Below, one piece after another: positions 43,024 through 51,545 of a stretch of 51,624 nt of DNA (positions are counted from its first letter, which is position 1; every line of letters begins with the position of its first letter). The stretch spans positions 3,973 to 55,596 of the forward strand of contig NZ_PGEM01000072.1 of NCBI RefSeq assembly GCF_002934005.1, read 5' to 3'. The position numbers and the translations under genes were made by a program. Source of the DNA: Cuspidothrix issatschenkoi CHARLIE-1. Lineage in GTDB: Bacteria; Cyanobacteriota; Cyanobacteriia; Cyanobacteriales; Nostocaceae. The notes below the pieces were generated by a model. That model worked only from the letters and a program-made list of their open reading frames with translations. It was not told where the DNA came from and made no database searches.

Positions 43024-44103
43024 TTAAAAGTGTAAAGATCCCAATTCTTGACGAGTAGTAGCAATATCCTGAGGTAGTTTTGAACCATTACCATTAGTAG
43101 CAATACAACCCAAAGCTTGTAAATCAGCTTCTACCATGAGTGCAACCAGTTCTTTAAATGTTACAGATGGTTTCCAACCTAATTTTTGCTGTGTCTTAGT
43201 TGGATCACCTATTAACAAATCTACTTCCGCAGGACGCAGATAACGTTCATCAAACTCTACGTAATTTTGCCAATCAAGATTGACATAACCAAATGCTAAT
43301 TCTAGGAACTCTTTGACTGAATGGGTTTCACCAGTGGCCACCACATAATCATCAGGTTGCTCTTGCTGCAACATCAACCACATGGCTCTTACGTAATCTT
43401 TCGCGTAACCCCAATCTCTCTTGGAGTCCAAATTACCCATGTAGATATTTTTTTGTTTACCGGCGACAATACGGGCTACGGCTCTAGTTATTTTACGGGT
43501 AACAAATGTTTCACCCCGTCTTGGAGATTCATGATTAAACAAAATACCATTACAAGCAAACAAATTGTAAGATTCACGGTAATTCACCGTTTGCCAGTGG
43601 GCGTATACCTTAGCACAAGCGTAAGGACTGCGGGGATAAAAGGGTGTGGTTTCACTTTGGGGAACTGCTTGCACTAAACCATACATTTCCGAAGAACCAG
43701 CTTGATAGAAACGAACTTCAATACCTGTACGGTGTTGGTAGTCGCGGATGGCTTCTAATAACCGCAAAGTTCCCATACCCACAGCATCTACTGTATACTC
43801 TGGAGAATCAAAACTAACTCTGACGTGAGATTGAGCGCCTAAGTTATAGATTTCTGTAGGTTTGACTTCTTCTAAAATTCTTCGTAGTGTTGTCCCATCT
43901 GTTAAGTCTCCATAGTGGAGAAACAAACGCACACCCTGTTTATGAGGGTCTTCATACATATGATCAATGCGGTCTGTGTTAAAGGTAGAAGTGCGGCGAA
44001 TAATCCCATGTACTTCATAACCTTGTTCTAGTAAAAACTCAGTTAAATAAGAACCATCTTGACCAGTGATACCAGTGATTAAAGCCAGTTTTGCTTGTGT
44101 CAT
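43024..44103 (-). CDS. gmd: GDP-mannose 4,6-dehydratase
   Basis: A 359-residue SDR that makes GDP-4-keto-6-deoxy-D-mannose. The NADP site [64 protein letters not shown], and [15 protein letters not shown] (YxxxK) are all standard, as are [20 protein letters not shown] and [20 protein letters not shown]. It is the canonical member compared with the shorter paralogue at 1190-2155. It is upstream of fcl in the same direction. Downstream of the coding end there is only a short gap. Confidence 0.96.
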   Translation of the reverse strand: MTQAKLALITGITGQDGSYLTEFLLEQGYEVHGIIRRTSTFNTDRIDHMYEDPHKQGVRLFLHYGDLTDGTTLRRILEEVKPTEIYNLGAQSHVRVSFDSPEYTVDAVGMGTLRLLEAIRDYQHRTGIEVRFYQAGSSEMYGLVQAVPQSETTPFYPRSPYACAKVYAHWQTVNYRESYNLFACNGILFNHESPRRGETFVTRKITRAVARIVAGKQKNIYMGNLDSKRDWGYAKDYVRAMWLMLQQEQPDDYVVATGETHSVKEFLELAFGYVNLDWQNYVEFDERYLRPAEVDLLIGDPTKTQQKLGWKPSVTFKELVALMVEADLQALGCIATNGNGSKLPQDIATTRQELGSLHF

Positions 44104-44426
44104 GCTTAATGATATCTCGTAGTTTTTCTCTTGAAAATTGCCAACAGTTTGATCTAAAAAAGGAGTTTAGTGGAAGCGCCATCAGATAGTTGACGCTACA
44201 AGTATTAGTTGCTATCAAAAGTTAGCTGTAAACAAACATACTCAGTTAAAAAATATTTAACAAATAATTACCAATCTACAATAGCGTATCTGAGATATTC
44301 AACACTGCAAAGTTGGGAGTTTGATAAATTAAGCTATTCAGGAATAAATATAATCTATATTTTCATAAGCTGGAATACTTTTTGGGGCATGATTTTGCCC
44401 CACAACATGGAATTTGGCTAGTAAAG
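44104..44426. other. Intergenic region, no feature recognised
   Basis: About 320 bases between the gmd start and the end of the sugar transferase gene, both minus strand. Probably the gmd-fcl promoter. Short open frames in it have no protein character. Confidence 0.55.
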
Positions 44427-45185
44427 TTAGTAAGCTCCTTTATTTTTGGGCATAATCACAACATTAATTGTTTTGAGAATGATCCACAAATCCAGCCAAA
44501 AATTTCTAAAATTGACATAGTGGATGTCTATTTGTACCCGACGGTGATAGGGTATATCATTGCGTCCAGATACTTGCCATAAACCAGTGATACCAGGACG
44601 AATGGTTAAAACATGATTGATATAATCACCATATTTTGGTAATTCATCTTCTACTAAAGGTCTAGGGCCAACTACACTCATGTCTCCTTTGAGAACATTC
44701 CAGAATTGGGGAAATTCATCTAAACTGGTAATTCGCAAAAAATGACCAATTTTAGTAATTCTAGGGTCGGTTTTGAGCTTAAAATTGGTTTCAAATTCCG
44801 CTCGTAAATTGGGTGATGTTGCCATCATTTCGACCAAAATTTCGTCAGCATTATTCACCATAGTCCGAAACTTAATACAGTTAAAACTACGGTAATTTTT
44901 CCCTACCCGTTCTTGAACATAAAAAATCGGACCTTTTGAGCTTATGGCTATTAATAAGGCCAATATGATGTAAACGGGAGAAAACAAAATTAAGACTGAC
45001 AAGGAAAAAACTATATCAAACAGTCGTTTAAAAAACTCTCCGTATAAACTCTGAAAAGATAAACTTTTGGATTTCACCTTTGGCTGTTTAACTTTTTGAC
45101 CGCGTTTTGATAAAACAGCCGTAGATTTACTGCTATCTTTTCGCGGGTATCGCTTGCCGGAGAGAAGTGAACTCTGGGCAGTCAT
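44427..45185 (-). CDS. Initiating sugar transferase (polyprenyl-phosphate glycosyl-1-phosphate transferase)
   Basis: A 252-residue membrane enzyme that starts a lipid-linked polysaccharide by moving a sugar-phosphate to undecaprenyl phosphate. A basic N-terminal tail (KSTAVLSKRGQKVKQPKVKS) precedes one membrane helix and then FKRLFDIVFSLSVLILFSPV. The catalytic domain has YVQERVGKNYRSFNCIKFRT, ITKIGHFLRITSLDEFPQFW, NVLKGDMSVVGPRPLVEDEL and RPGITGLWQVSGRNDI. It is of the short WbaP-C/EpsL type with a single helix. Two adjacent ATG codons open the gene; the second (45185) is better spaced from AGGAG. It is upstream of gmd-fcl. Confidence 0.93.
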   Translation of the reverse strand: MTAQSSLLSGKRYPRKDSSKSTAVLSKRGQKVKQPKVKSKSLSFQSLYGEFFKRLFDIVFSLSVLILFSPVYIILALLIAISSKGPIFYVQERVGKNYRSFNCIKFRTMVNNADEILVEMMATSPNLRAEFETNFKLKTDPRITKIGHFLRITSLDEFPQFWNVLKGDMSVVGPRPLVEDELPKYGDYINHVLTIRPGITGLWQVSGRNDIPYHRRVQIDIHYVNFRNFWLDLWIILKTINVVIMPKNKGAY

Positions 45186-45297
45186 CATACTCCTTTATAA
45201 TCCACACCACACATAATCCCCATCTTAAGGCTAAAGGCAGTAATTTTGAGGAAAAATTTGCACTTTTGCTGGAAAAAGAATACAAAAAAGCTACTGT

Positions 45298-46440
45298 TTA
45301 CTTGAGGTAAACTCTTTTTTCACGACATTGATTAACAAAATGTAAATAACGTTCTGCAAATACCTGTCGAGAAAATTGATTAGCGTGTGTTTGTATATAC
45401 GCATAATTGTATAAATCCTGATAATCTAGAAATTTTTCTACGGCATCTACTAAAGCTCCTATTGTTTGTGTTTTGAATAATATACCAGTTCCGGTATCAG
45501 GATGTGTACGAATATCTCTAACTGTTTCTAATGCACCACCTACACCATAAGCAATTACAGGAGTTCCACAAGCTTGGGCTTCAACTAGGGCAATGCCAAA
45601 ATCTTCACAAGCTGTATAAACAAAAGCCTTGGCACGTGCCATATATTGTTTGACGATATGATCGGGTTGCCATCCTAAGATTTGGATATGGGGTTGGGCT
45701 ATTTCCCGTAATTTATTCATTTCTGGCCCAGTACCAATGATGATTAGGGGTTTTTTAAGGCTGTTAAAAGCCTGAACAATCAAGGCAACGTGTTTATAAC
45801 TCACTAATCGGGATACTATCAAGTAAAAATCCTCTTTTTCTGAAGAAAAGGGACATTCATCCAGGTTAACTGGAGGATAGATGACGGTAGCTTCCCGATG
45901 ATAACAACGCCAAATTCTTCTAGCTGTGTGTTGGGAGTTAGCAATGAAATAATCTACCCGGTTGGCACTGATTACGTCCCATTGCCGCAATTGATGTAGA
46001 ATGTAGCGTGTAATCCAGCCAATTCCTCCTTTGCCTAATTTGCTTTGGTTGAGATAATCAAAGGTTAAGTCCCAAGCGTAACGCATGGGGCTATGGCAAT
46101 AGCAAATATGCAGTTGATTGGGTGTGGTTAATATCCCTTTGGCTACTGCATGGGATGAAGATAGGATAACTTCATACTCTCGCAAGTCCAGTTGTTCAAT
46201 GGCCAAGGGTAATAAGGGTAAGTATTTTTGCACACCTTGACGCGCTTGGGGAAATTTTTGTAAAAACGTTGTGCCAATTTGCCGGTTGTACAAATAACTT
46301 TCGGGATTGGTGGATTCAAAATCAATGAGGGCATACAAATCAGCATCAATGTGATTTAATATTTCCTGGACTACGAGTTCTGAACCACCTGTAGCTTGAG
46401 GGGTTAACCACTCATGAACTAAAGCATATTCTAAAGACAC
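45298..46440 (-). CDS. GT4-family glycosyltransferase
   Basis: A 380-residue GT-B glycosyltransferase. The N terminus is YALVHEWLTPQATGGSELVV (GG donor loop), followed by HICYCHSPMRYAWDLTFDYL. The C-terminal half has VYPPVN, FYLIVSRLVSYKHVALIVQA, LIIIGTGPEMNKLREIAQ, ILGWQPDHIVKQYMARAKAF and the EX7E site EDFGIALVEAQACGTPVIAY. The start is GTG. It probably adds mannose or fucose to the chain begun by the sugar transferase that follows it on the same strand, an order that fits a capsule or exopolysaccharide locus. Confidence 0.92.
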   Translation of the reverse strand: MSLEYALVHEWLTPQATGGSELVVQEILNHIDADLYALIDFESTNPESYLYNRQIGTTFLQKFPQARQGVQKYLPLLPLAIEQLDLREYEVILSSSHAVAKGILTTPNQLHICYCHSPMRYAWDLTFDYLNQSKLGKGGIGWITRYILHQLRQWDVISANRVDYFIANSQHTARRIWRCYHREATVIYPPVNLDECPFSSEKEDFYLIVSRLVSYKHVALIVQAFNSLKKPLIIIGTGPEMNKLREIAQPHIQILGWQPDHIVKQYMARAKAFVYTACEDFGIALVEAQACGTPVIAYGVGGALETVRDIRTHPDTGTGILFKTQTIGALVDAVEKFLDYQDLYNYAYIQTHANQFSRQVFAERYLHFVNQCREKRVYLK

Positions 46441-46756
46441 AGTTAACTTGAATAGGTGGGAAGTAGTTAGGCTAATTTAATGAGGTGATATGGCAGGTGA
46501 CAGGTGCTACACCACGGTGGCAGGTGACAGAGTTTAAAGTCTTGTACTGCCTAAGTTCTATGACAAGTTGATGTTATTATCCAACTGCATACCGCTATAT
46601 TAAATACCCCTCATTGTGATCCACTAAGTGGGAAAACCCCAACTTGAATAGAAGATACCATCCTACCAAAAGATGTTCCAAGATGATACGGCAACCTGAT
46701 AACCTCAAAGATAATGGTGATTTTGCCACTGGTGATTATCTAGGAGTTAGGAATTT
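46441..46756. other. Divergent promoter region with short repeats
   Basis: About 315 bases between divergent genes. It contains two GGCAGGTGACAG copies (from 46491 and 46521) separated by CACCACGGTGG, a small palindrome. No gene is seen. Confidence 0.55.
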
Positions 46757-47686
46757 ATGCGTATTCTGGTTATTGGTGGAACTCGGTTTATTGGTGTTTA
46801 CTTAACTAAACTGCTGGTGCAAGCTGGACATGAGGTGGTTTTGTTTAATCGTGGTAATCATCCTGCACCTTCAGGGGTAGGACAAATTATCGGCGATCGC
46901 ACTGACGCAACACAACTGAAGGAAAAGTTAGCACGGGAAAGTTTTGATGTTATTTTTGACAATAATGGTCGGGAACTGACGGATACCCAACCTCTGGCGG
47001 AAATTTTTCAAGGACGGGTAAAACACTTTGTGTATATGAGTTCGGCGGGTGTTTACCTCAAATCTGACCAAATGCCCCATATTGAAGGGGATGCAGTTGA
47101 TCCTAAGAGTCGTCACAAGGGTAAACATGAAACAGAAGCTTACCTGAAGCAGTTAGGAATTCCCTTTACTTCTATTCGTCCTACTTATATCTACGGACCG
47201 CAAAATTATAATCCTTTGGAAAGTTGGTTTTTTGATAGAATTGTGCGCGATCGCCCGATTTGTATTCCTGGAAATGGTATGCACATTACCCAGTTAGGCC
47301 ATGTCTGGGATTTAGCTCAAGCAATGACCCAGATAATTGGTAATGATAAGGCCATTGGTGAGATTTATAATATTTCTGGCGATCGCTATGTTACCTTCGA
47401 TGGTTTAGCCCGTGCTTGTGCTGTAGCTGCTGGTAAATCTGCTGATGATGTGAAAATTATCCATTATGACCCCAAAAAGTTTGATTTCGGTAAACGAAAG
47501 TCTTTCCCGATGCGGGTGCAGCACTTTTTTGCATCTGTAAATAAAGCACAAATAGAATTAAATTGGCAACCTAAATATGATTTAGTTTCTGGTTTACAAG
47601 ATTCTTGGGAAAATGATTATTTAGCAACTGGTGCAGATAAAAAAGAGATAGATTTTTCTGTAGATGATGAGATTTTAACGACGTGA
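46757..47686 (+). CDS. CSP41-type NAD-dependent epimerase/RNA-binding protein
   Basis: A 309-residue atypical SDR. The NAD site MRILVIGGTRFIGVYLTKLL, FNRGNHPAP, FDVIFDNNGRELTDTQPLAE, KHFVYMSSAGVYLKSDQMPH and RPTYIYGPQNYNPLESWFFD are the signature of chloroplast stem-loop-binding protein 41 and its cyanobacterial homologues, which bind and stabilise or cleave RNA hairpins. The usual YxxxK pair is not conserved (HKGKHETEAYLKQ). The coding end lies one to two bases from a TnpB right-end relic, so the 3' end may have been set by that element. Confidence 0.88.
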   Translation: MRILVIGGTRFIGVYLTKLLVQAGHEVVLFNRGNHPAPSGVGQIIGDRTDATQLKEKLARESFDVIFDNNGRELTDTQPLAEIFQGRVKHFVYMSSAGVYLKSDQMPHIEGDAVDPKSRHKGKHETEAYLKQLGIPFTSIRPTYIYGPQNYNPLESWFFDRIVRDRPICIPGNGMHITQLGHVWDLAQAMTQIIGNDKAIGEIYNISGDRYVTFDGLARACAVAAGKSADDVKIIHYDPKKFDFGKRKSFPMRVQHFFASVNKAQIELNWQPKYDLVSGLQDSWENDYLATGADKKEIDFSVDDEILTT

Positions 47687-47770
47687 ACTACCACACACTG
47701 ACCTTCAGTGTGGGCTTCCCAATTCATCGGGAATGGCCGCCCCTACCAGGGTTCTAGGACACGCATATTT
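47687..47770 (-). ncRNA. Solo TnpB right-end/omega-RNA relic
   Basis: Read on the minus strand the segment contains a GGGC/GCCC stem enclosing TTCCC/GGGAA, then the hairpin CACACTGA-AGG-TCAGTGTG and the tail TGGTAGTTCAC. It is nearly identical to the right end at 25498-25540. The residues VLEPW, GRPFPMN and EAHT, as at TnpB C termini, can be read in it. No tnpB body is present. Confidence 0.62.
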
Positions 47771-47786
47771 AATTTCTGGAGATGTC

Positions 47787-47909
47787 TAATATCATGTCCG
47801 CCCAATCACTTACAATATAGTTCATCATTGTATTGCCTTTTCCCAATTACCAATTACCCATTACCAGCCTCAACAAATATGATAAGTGTTCAACCGGACA
47901 TGATATAAT
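47787..47909. mobile_element. MITE-like element with ATATCATGTCCG ends
   Basis: ATATCATGTCCG (47789-47800) and its exact complement (47895-47906) bound about 120 bases with no coding capacity. The ends match a dispersed cyanobacterial repeat; no target duplication is obvious. Confidence 0.7.
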
Positions 47910-48489
47910 GGGAGACTCGCAATTATTAATTTTTTATCTCCTGCCTCTTAAAAAGCAAATGCTCACTTCACGCGCAAAACATATAATTCCAGAAATGTTC
48001 CCCTCATGATCTGAGATTTTGGCAATTTGGCAGATAACTATTTTAATTTCCAGCTTTAATGGAATATCAACAGGGTGAACCAGAGGGTTGAGAAGTTATT
48101 GATGTGGGGATTGAACCTAGCACTATAGCAATACTACCCTAATCGTGAGAAAATACGTAGATAAAAATCATTGTTTTATAAGCATTTGAGCCTTTTTGAA
48201 CTCTCACGTATCATTTAGGATTGCTATAGATACTTCTAGACTCCAGGACAAGCGATAGATGCGGTGCTGTCCAACTCAGGGGAAGATTACCAAATTAAGT
48301 TTATAGCCATTTTTTACAACTTAACTGTTACTGGCTAGGAAACGCGAAGAAAATATACGGTAATTGCATTAACCGTTTTTTAAAATTAAGACACAGACTT
48401 ATCCAGTACAATTATTGAAATGTACAAATACAAACTAGACTGAAAATAGTGGAATGGTAAAAAAGTATGAAAAGTTAATAATTTAAGTT
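47910..48489. other. Gene-free region containing a small MITE
   Basis: About 580 bases. Apart from the MITE at 48123-48229 nothing is recognised. A short + frame beginning near 48061 is not protein-like. Confidence 0.5.
48123..48229. mobile_element. 107-bp MITE-like element with CTATAGCAAT ends
   Basis: CTATAGCAAT (48123-48132) and ATTGCTATAG (48220-48229) are exact complements, and the match extends imperfectly inward to about 27 bases (..CGTGAGA). The interior is non-coding. Confidence 0.72.
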
Positions 48490-48870
48490 TTAATCCCGCA
48501 GCATTTGGGAAATAATAGCATCGGCTTGCAATCTTTTGTAAGTTAAATGGACTAAATTGGCTTCATCAATTTGTCCACAAACATAGCAAGCTAGTCTCAG
48601 GGCATCTAATAACATTAAGGTTGTAATACCTTCTGCTGCTAAAGAGGAGATATATTTACACACACCCTTAGCACAACTTTTTGCGGGCATAAGTACAAGC
48701 AACAACCGCAAACAATCGGCTGATGCCATTAAATCATCTAATTCATGAGTTTGTGATGCTAATTGCACAATTCCCAAAACGATTTGATTGGGGGAAATAC
48801 CTTCTTTCATCAGCAAAATAAAGAAGGATGTTAAATGACATGGGGTGCTGTGATCTAGTTTGATATTCAT
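48490..48870 (-). CDS. Unknown all-helical small protein
   Basis: A 126-residue protein that I do not recognise. It starts MNIKLDHSTPCHLTSFFILL and appears all-helical, with several Cys residues (six in total, for example SCAKGVCKYI). No signal peptide is seen. The open frame extends 46 codons upstream, but the ATG at 48870 is the natural start and the upstream part is AT-rich intergenic sequence with runs of T. It stands alone, flanked by pseudogene wreckage, and its codon use looks like that of its neighbours. Confidence 0.6.
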   Translation of the reverse strand: MNIKLDHSTPCHLTSFFILLMKEGISPNQIVLGIVQLASQTHELDDLMASADCLRLLLVLMPAKSCAKGVCKYISSLAAEGITTLMLLDALRLACYVCGQIDEANLVHLTYKRLQADAIISQMLRD

Positions 48871-49022
48871 AGTGCTTATTAAATTCAGTGTAACAATAAT
48901 CGCCGTTTTTTTTGTTAATCCGGAAAAATTTGCGAAAATTTTTTTGTTTTTTTCGTCTTTTTCCGTGGGATTGTAGAATCCATTAGCAGATGTCAACCAA
49001 TTTGTCAATCTGAGTTCTGATT

Positions 49023-50048
49023 AATTTTGGACACTCATCAAGGCGCGGTTTAATTCATGATTCCGTGTTACTTGATTTTGTAAATAAGCCAATTTCTCCT
49101 CTTCAATCATTTTTACGTCTTCTAAGACTAAGCTATCGAGTAATTTTTGCGCTGCACCAAATAAGCTGTTTTTGATGAATTTTCTAAACCCAATCGGTAG
49201 CTTATGTAACCGCTAAAAGGCATTTAATGATGTAAAGTGGGGTAAATAGGTTTTGGTATGAGTCTGATTTATGGGACATAGTAAACAGTAAATTTTAAAA
49301 TCTTGACCTAAAATTGAGACCCGGTGAGGGTAAATGTAAGTTACATCTAATGGTTCTGGATGTAGAGACCTCAAACCGGGAAAAAATAGTTATGAAATTG
49401 ACCAAATTTTGTCTATACGATAATAACTTTGGGCTGTGTAATGAGCATGAACTTGGCTGTGATCTTCGTCAATAGTTTCCAGTGATGCTGCTGCCCATGC
49501 TTGTAAATCTTGATGTAGGTGTCCATGGTACATATCCATGAGATTTTCGATCAGGTAGGAATAATCGGCTTGACAGTTGATGACAGAAACGGTAGCAATA
49601 TAGTCTATACCATTTCTTTGTAAAGTTGCATATAATTTACCCCGCCCGGCTTTGCCGTCCCCTTGCTAAGGCAGGGCTGTTTCATTCGTTAAGGAGGATG
49701 GATTTGTCAATATCATTAGCGATAATTTTTGGGACGAAATTGATGGGACATAAACATATTGACCCAAAAATTTAAACTTTTTTACCATAAAAATTAGAGC
49801 GATCGCTAAAATGAAACCTTGACATTATGCGCCTTTCAAGGAATGAAACAGCCCTGCTTGCTAAGGGGGGACTGATTATATGCATCTTCATAGAAAATTG
49901 GTATTAGGTGATCCCATTCTGGTAAACCCAAGGGTTGAACTGTGGGTTGATCATCTCATGGGTGTAGGTTTATACCCAATTGTCTCACCTCTCGACTTTG
50001 GACGACAGAATCAAAAGGTAAGGTAGAGTCTGGCATTTTTGGTAGCAT
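49023..50048 (-). pseudogene. Rieske ring-hydroxylating oxygenase pseudogene
   Basis: Minus-strand remains of a Rieske-type aromatic ring-hydroxylating dioxygenase. The N terminus (50048) reads MLPKMPDSTLPFDSVVQSRE, VRQLGINLHP, then a stop. The C-terminal half is recognisable: DYIATVSVINCQADYSYLIE, NLMDMYHGHLHQD with the iron-binding D..H...H region, SYYRIDKIWSIS-stop-LFFPGLRS, YIYPHRVSILGQDFKIYCLL, then a stop (TAG) and KLPIGFRKFIKNSLFG. It ends LVLEDVKMIEEEKLAYLQNQ at 49023. A 185-bp MITE lies inside (49672-49856) and the Rieske iron-sulfur domain is absent. It has several nonsense codons in one frame. Confidence 0.78.
49672..49856. mobile_element. 185-bp ISAs1-type MITE with 10-bp target duplication
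   Basis: CAGGGCTGTTTCATTC (49672-49687) and its exact complement (49841-49856) are the ends, and CTTGCTAAGG flanks both sides (49662-49671, 49857-49866). The CAGGG end and 8- to 10-base target repeat fit the ISAs1 family. The interior is non-coding and includes one HIP1 octamer. Confidence 0.88.
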
Positions 50049-50093
50049 GAGGGTAGATTAAAGCAGTGACCATATTATTAAAAAAGAATCTGT

Positions 50094-50573
50094 ATGGCAA
50101 GTTACTTAGAAACCCAATCTTCCGATGAATTGGTGGATCAACTTATTCAAGAAACCCCAGCACCGAATCATGTCCAAGTCATTGAAAATGTAATTGATAC
50201 CTTAGCACAAGATGATAGTGCTATGGTCAGTCATGCTGCTGAGGGCGGATATCTGTGGAAATTTCAATATGGCAGTGTGGAAGTATTTGTACAGTTAACG
50301 GGAATTACGGATGAAGATACGATCACGGTTTGGTCTGCGGTGCTGAAGTTACCGGCAAAAGATGAACCTCGCTTGATGCGATATCTGTTAGAGTTAAACT
50401 GTGTCAGCACTTTTGAGGCGCGATTTGGAATTATTAATAATCAAGTGGTTATTATTTCTACACGCACCTTAGCCGAGTTGTCTCCGGGAGAAGTTTCCCG
50501 CATTGTTACTATTGTGGCTACTATCGCTGATGACAATGATGAATATCTGCAATCGGAGTTTGGTGGAGTTTAA
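50094..50573 (+). CDS. YbjN domain-containing protein
   Basis: A 159-residue soluble protein with a YbjN domain, the secretion-chaperone-like alpha/beta fold: WKFQYGSVEVFVQLTGITDE, TITVWSAVLKLPAKDEPRLM, RYLLELNCVSTFEARFGIIN and TRTLAELSPGEVSRIVTIVA. The function is unknown; such proteins often act as sensory or stress-linked chaperone-like factors. Its stop codon lies at the start of a MITE (50572), so the last base or two of the gene come from the element. Confidence 0.85.
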   Translation: MASYLETQSSDELVDQLIQETPAPNHVQVIENVIDTLAQDDSAMVSHAAEGGYLWKFQYGSVEVFVQLTGITDEDTITVWSAVLKLPAKDEPRLMRYLLELNCVSTFEARFGIINNQVVIISTRTLAELSPGEVSRIVTIVATIADDNDEYLQSEFGGV

Positions 50574-50673
50574 TAGACATCTCTGAAATAGTATTATTTT
50601 ATAGACATCTTCAGAAATTTAATGTCCTCCCAACAGTCGGAGGATTTTGGGTTAAATTTCAGAGGTGTCTATT
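50572..50673. mobile_element. 102-bp MITE-like element at the ybjN stop codon
   Basis: AATAGACATCTCTGAAAT (50572-50589) and ATTTCAGAGGTGTCTATT (50656-50673) are complements with one mismatch. A third, internal copy of the end (ATAGACATCTTCAGAAAT) lies at 50601. The left end overlaps the TAA of the YbjN gene and the right end adjoins a holA fragment. Confidence 0.78.
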
Positions 50674-50853
50674 ACCTTTGAAGTAAGAATTTAGGTGAGG
50701 GGATAATGCTTGAGGAATGGTTTCTTTAGATTCTAGGGGGTATTCTGTATAGTTGGAGTTTGACCATTATTGATCTAGAGTGTGGGTTTTTAGTTTTTTG
50801 ATGGTGCGAGTTAGAAAGAATTCGTCTTCACCAAAGTATAAGTTTGTTGGCAT
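50674..50853 (-). pseudogene. holA (DNA polymerase III delta) N-terminal fragment
   Basis: From an ATG at 50853 the minus strand reads MPTNLYFGEDEFFLTRTIKK, LKTHTLDQ, then a stop codon, then WSNSNYTEYPLESKETIPQA in the same frame up to the MITE. Cyanobacterial HolA proteins start MPxYLYWGEDEFxxxxAVxxLR, followed by LDPxWxxFNYxKY and an EAIxQALN block, so the fit is good both before and after the stop. Only about 60 codons are present. As holA is essential, a full copy must exist elsewhere; this would be a duplicated, decayed 5' piece. Confidence 0.65.
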
Positions 50854-51143
50854 AGTAGTACGGCAATACAATTTTCGTGCATGAGCGTTAGCTCTGCTGC
50901 TTACCTCTCACGTCTTACTTTTATAAGCTGTTATGCAGCTAAATCGAATAAACAGCATTACCTTTATTTTTAACTTTGCGCTCCCATTTAATAATAAGAC
51001 CTCCTTCGTTTAGCAATTTATTTAGGGTTTGCTGAATAAAAGTAAAACCTGGATAAATCACGAGTTTAAGGGTAAGAAAAAAGGAACAAAGTGGAAGGAA
51101 AAGGGGTAAAATAGGTAAAACCCTTGCATAAAGGTGCATGAAA
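50854..51143. other. Gene-free stretch before the IS fragment
   Basis: About 290 bases, AT-rich. Open frames on the minus strand here are antisense to the IS transposase end and have no protein character. Confidence 0.5.
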
Positions 51144-51360
51144 ATGTATCGCAAACAAAAACAACAAGACACACTACTGGAAGAGTTTGAACTACCCTTT
51201 GGGGGGAAACTGGCAGCAGATAACCGTTGGGTAATCCTGGCCAAAATAATACCTTGGATAGAATTTGAAGCAGAATACGCAGCAATATTTACAGCAAGTA
51301 TAGGCGCGCCAGCCAAAACACTTAGAATGGGGTTGGGAGCATTAATAATTAAAGCAAAAC
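51144..51360 (+). pseudogene. Truncated IS1182/IS5-like (DUF772) transposase N terminus
   Basis: The frame from 51144 (or the ATG two codons earlier) reads MYRKQKQQDTLLEEFELPFG, GKLAADNRWVILAKIIPWIE, FEAEYAAIFTASIGAPAKTL and RMGLGALIIK, the N-terminal DUF772 domain of IS5/IS1182-group transposases. From 51361 it runs into a MITE, after which the frame reads unrelated residues (RLFRTSYAKLF) and stops at 51411. The catalytic DDE part is missing. Confidence 0.8.
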
Positions 51361-51545
51361 GGCTCTTCCGTACTTCTTATGCTAAATTATTTTGCCAAAC
51401 CCCAAAATCCTGATATAGCAAGGATTTTACCTGAATTCATCGGTTAATTTAACATAAATTTGGTATTAAAAACAATGAAACCCTTTATTTATATGGGTTA
51501 TGGGGTAAATAAACTCATATTTGGCATAATAGGTACGGAAGAACC
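51361..51545. mobile_element. 185-bp MITE-like element in the IS fragment
   Basis: The left end (51361-51387) starts GGCTCTTCCGTAC and contains TTATGCTAAAT; the right end (51519-51545) is its complement with four mismatches in 27 bases. The element truncates the transposase frame. It is non-coding. A target duplication could not be identified. Confidence 0.7.

Noticed and set aside
44209-44582. Two short + frames before the sugar transferase end
   Set aside because: Both lie in the promoter region or antisense to the conserved sugar transferase C terminus.
47708-47908. 66-codon + strand frame after csp41
   Set aside because: It reads antisense through the TnpB right-end hairpin and into a MITE; no protein character.
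50939-51316. 125-codon minus-strand frame
   Set aside because: It is antisense to the DUF772 transposase fragment and low in complexity.
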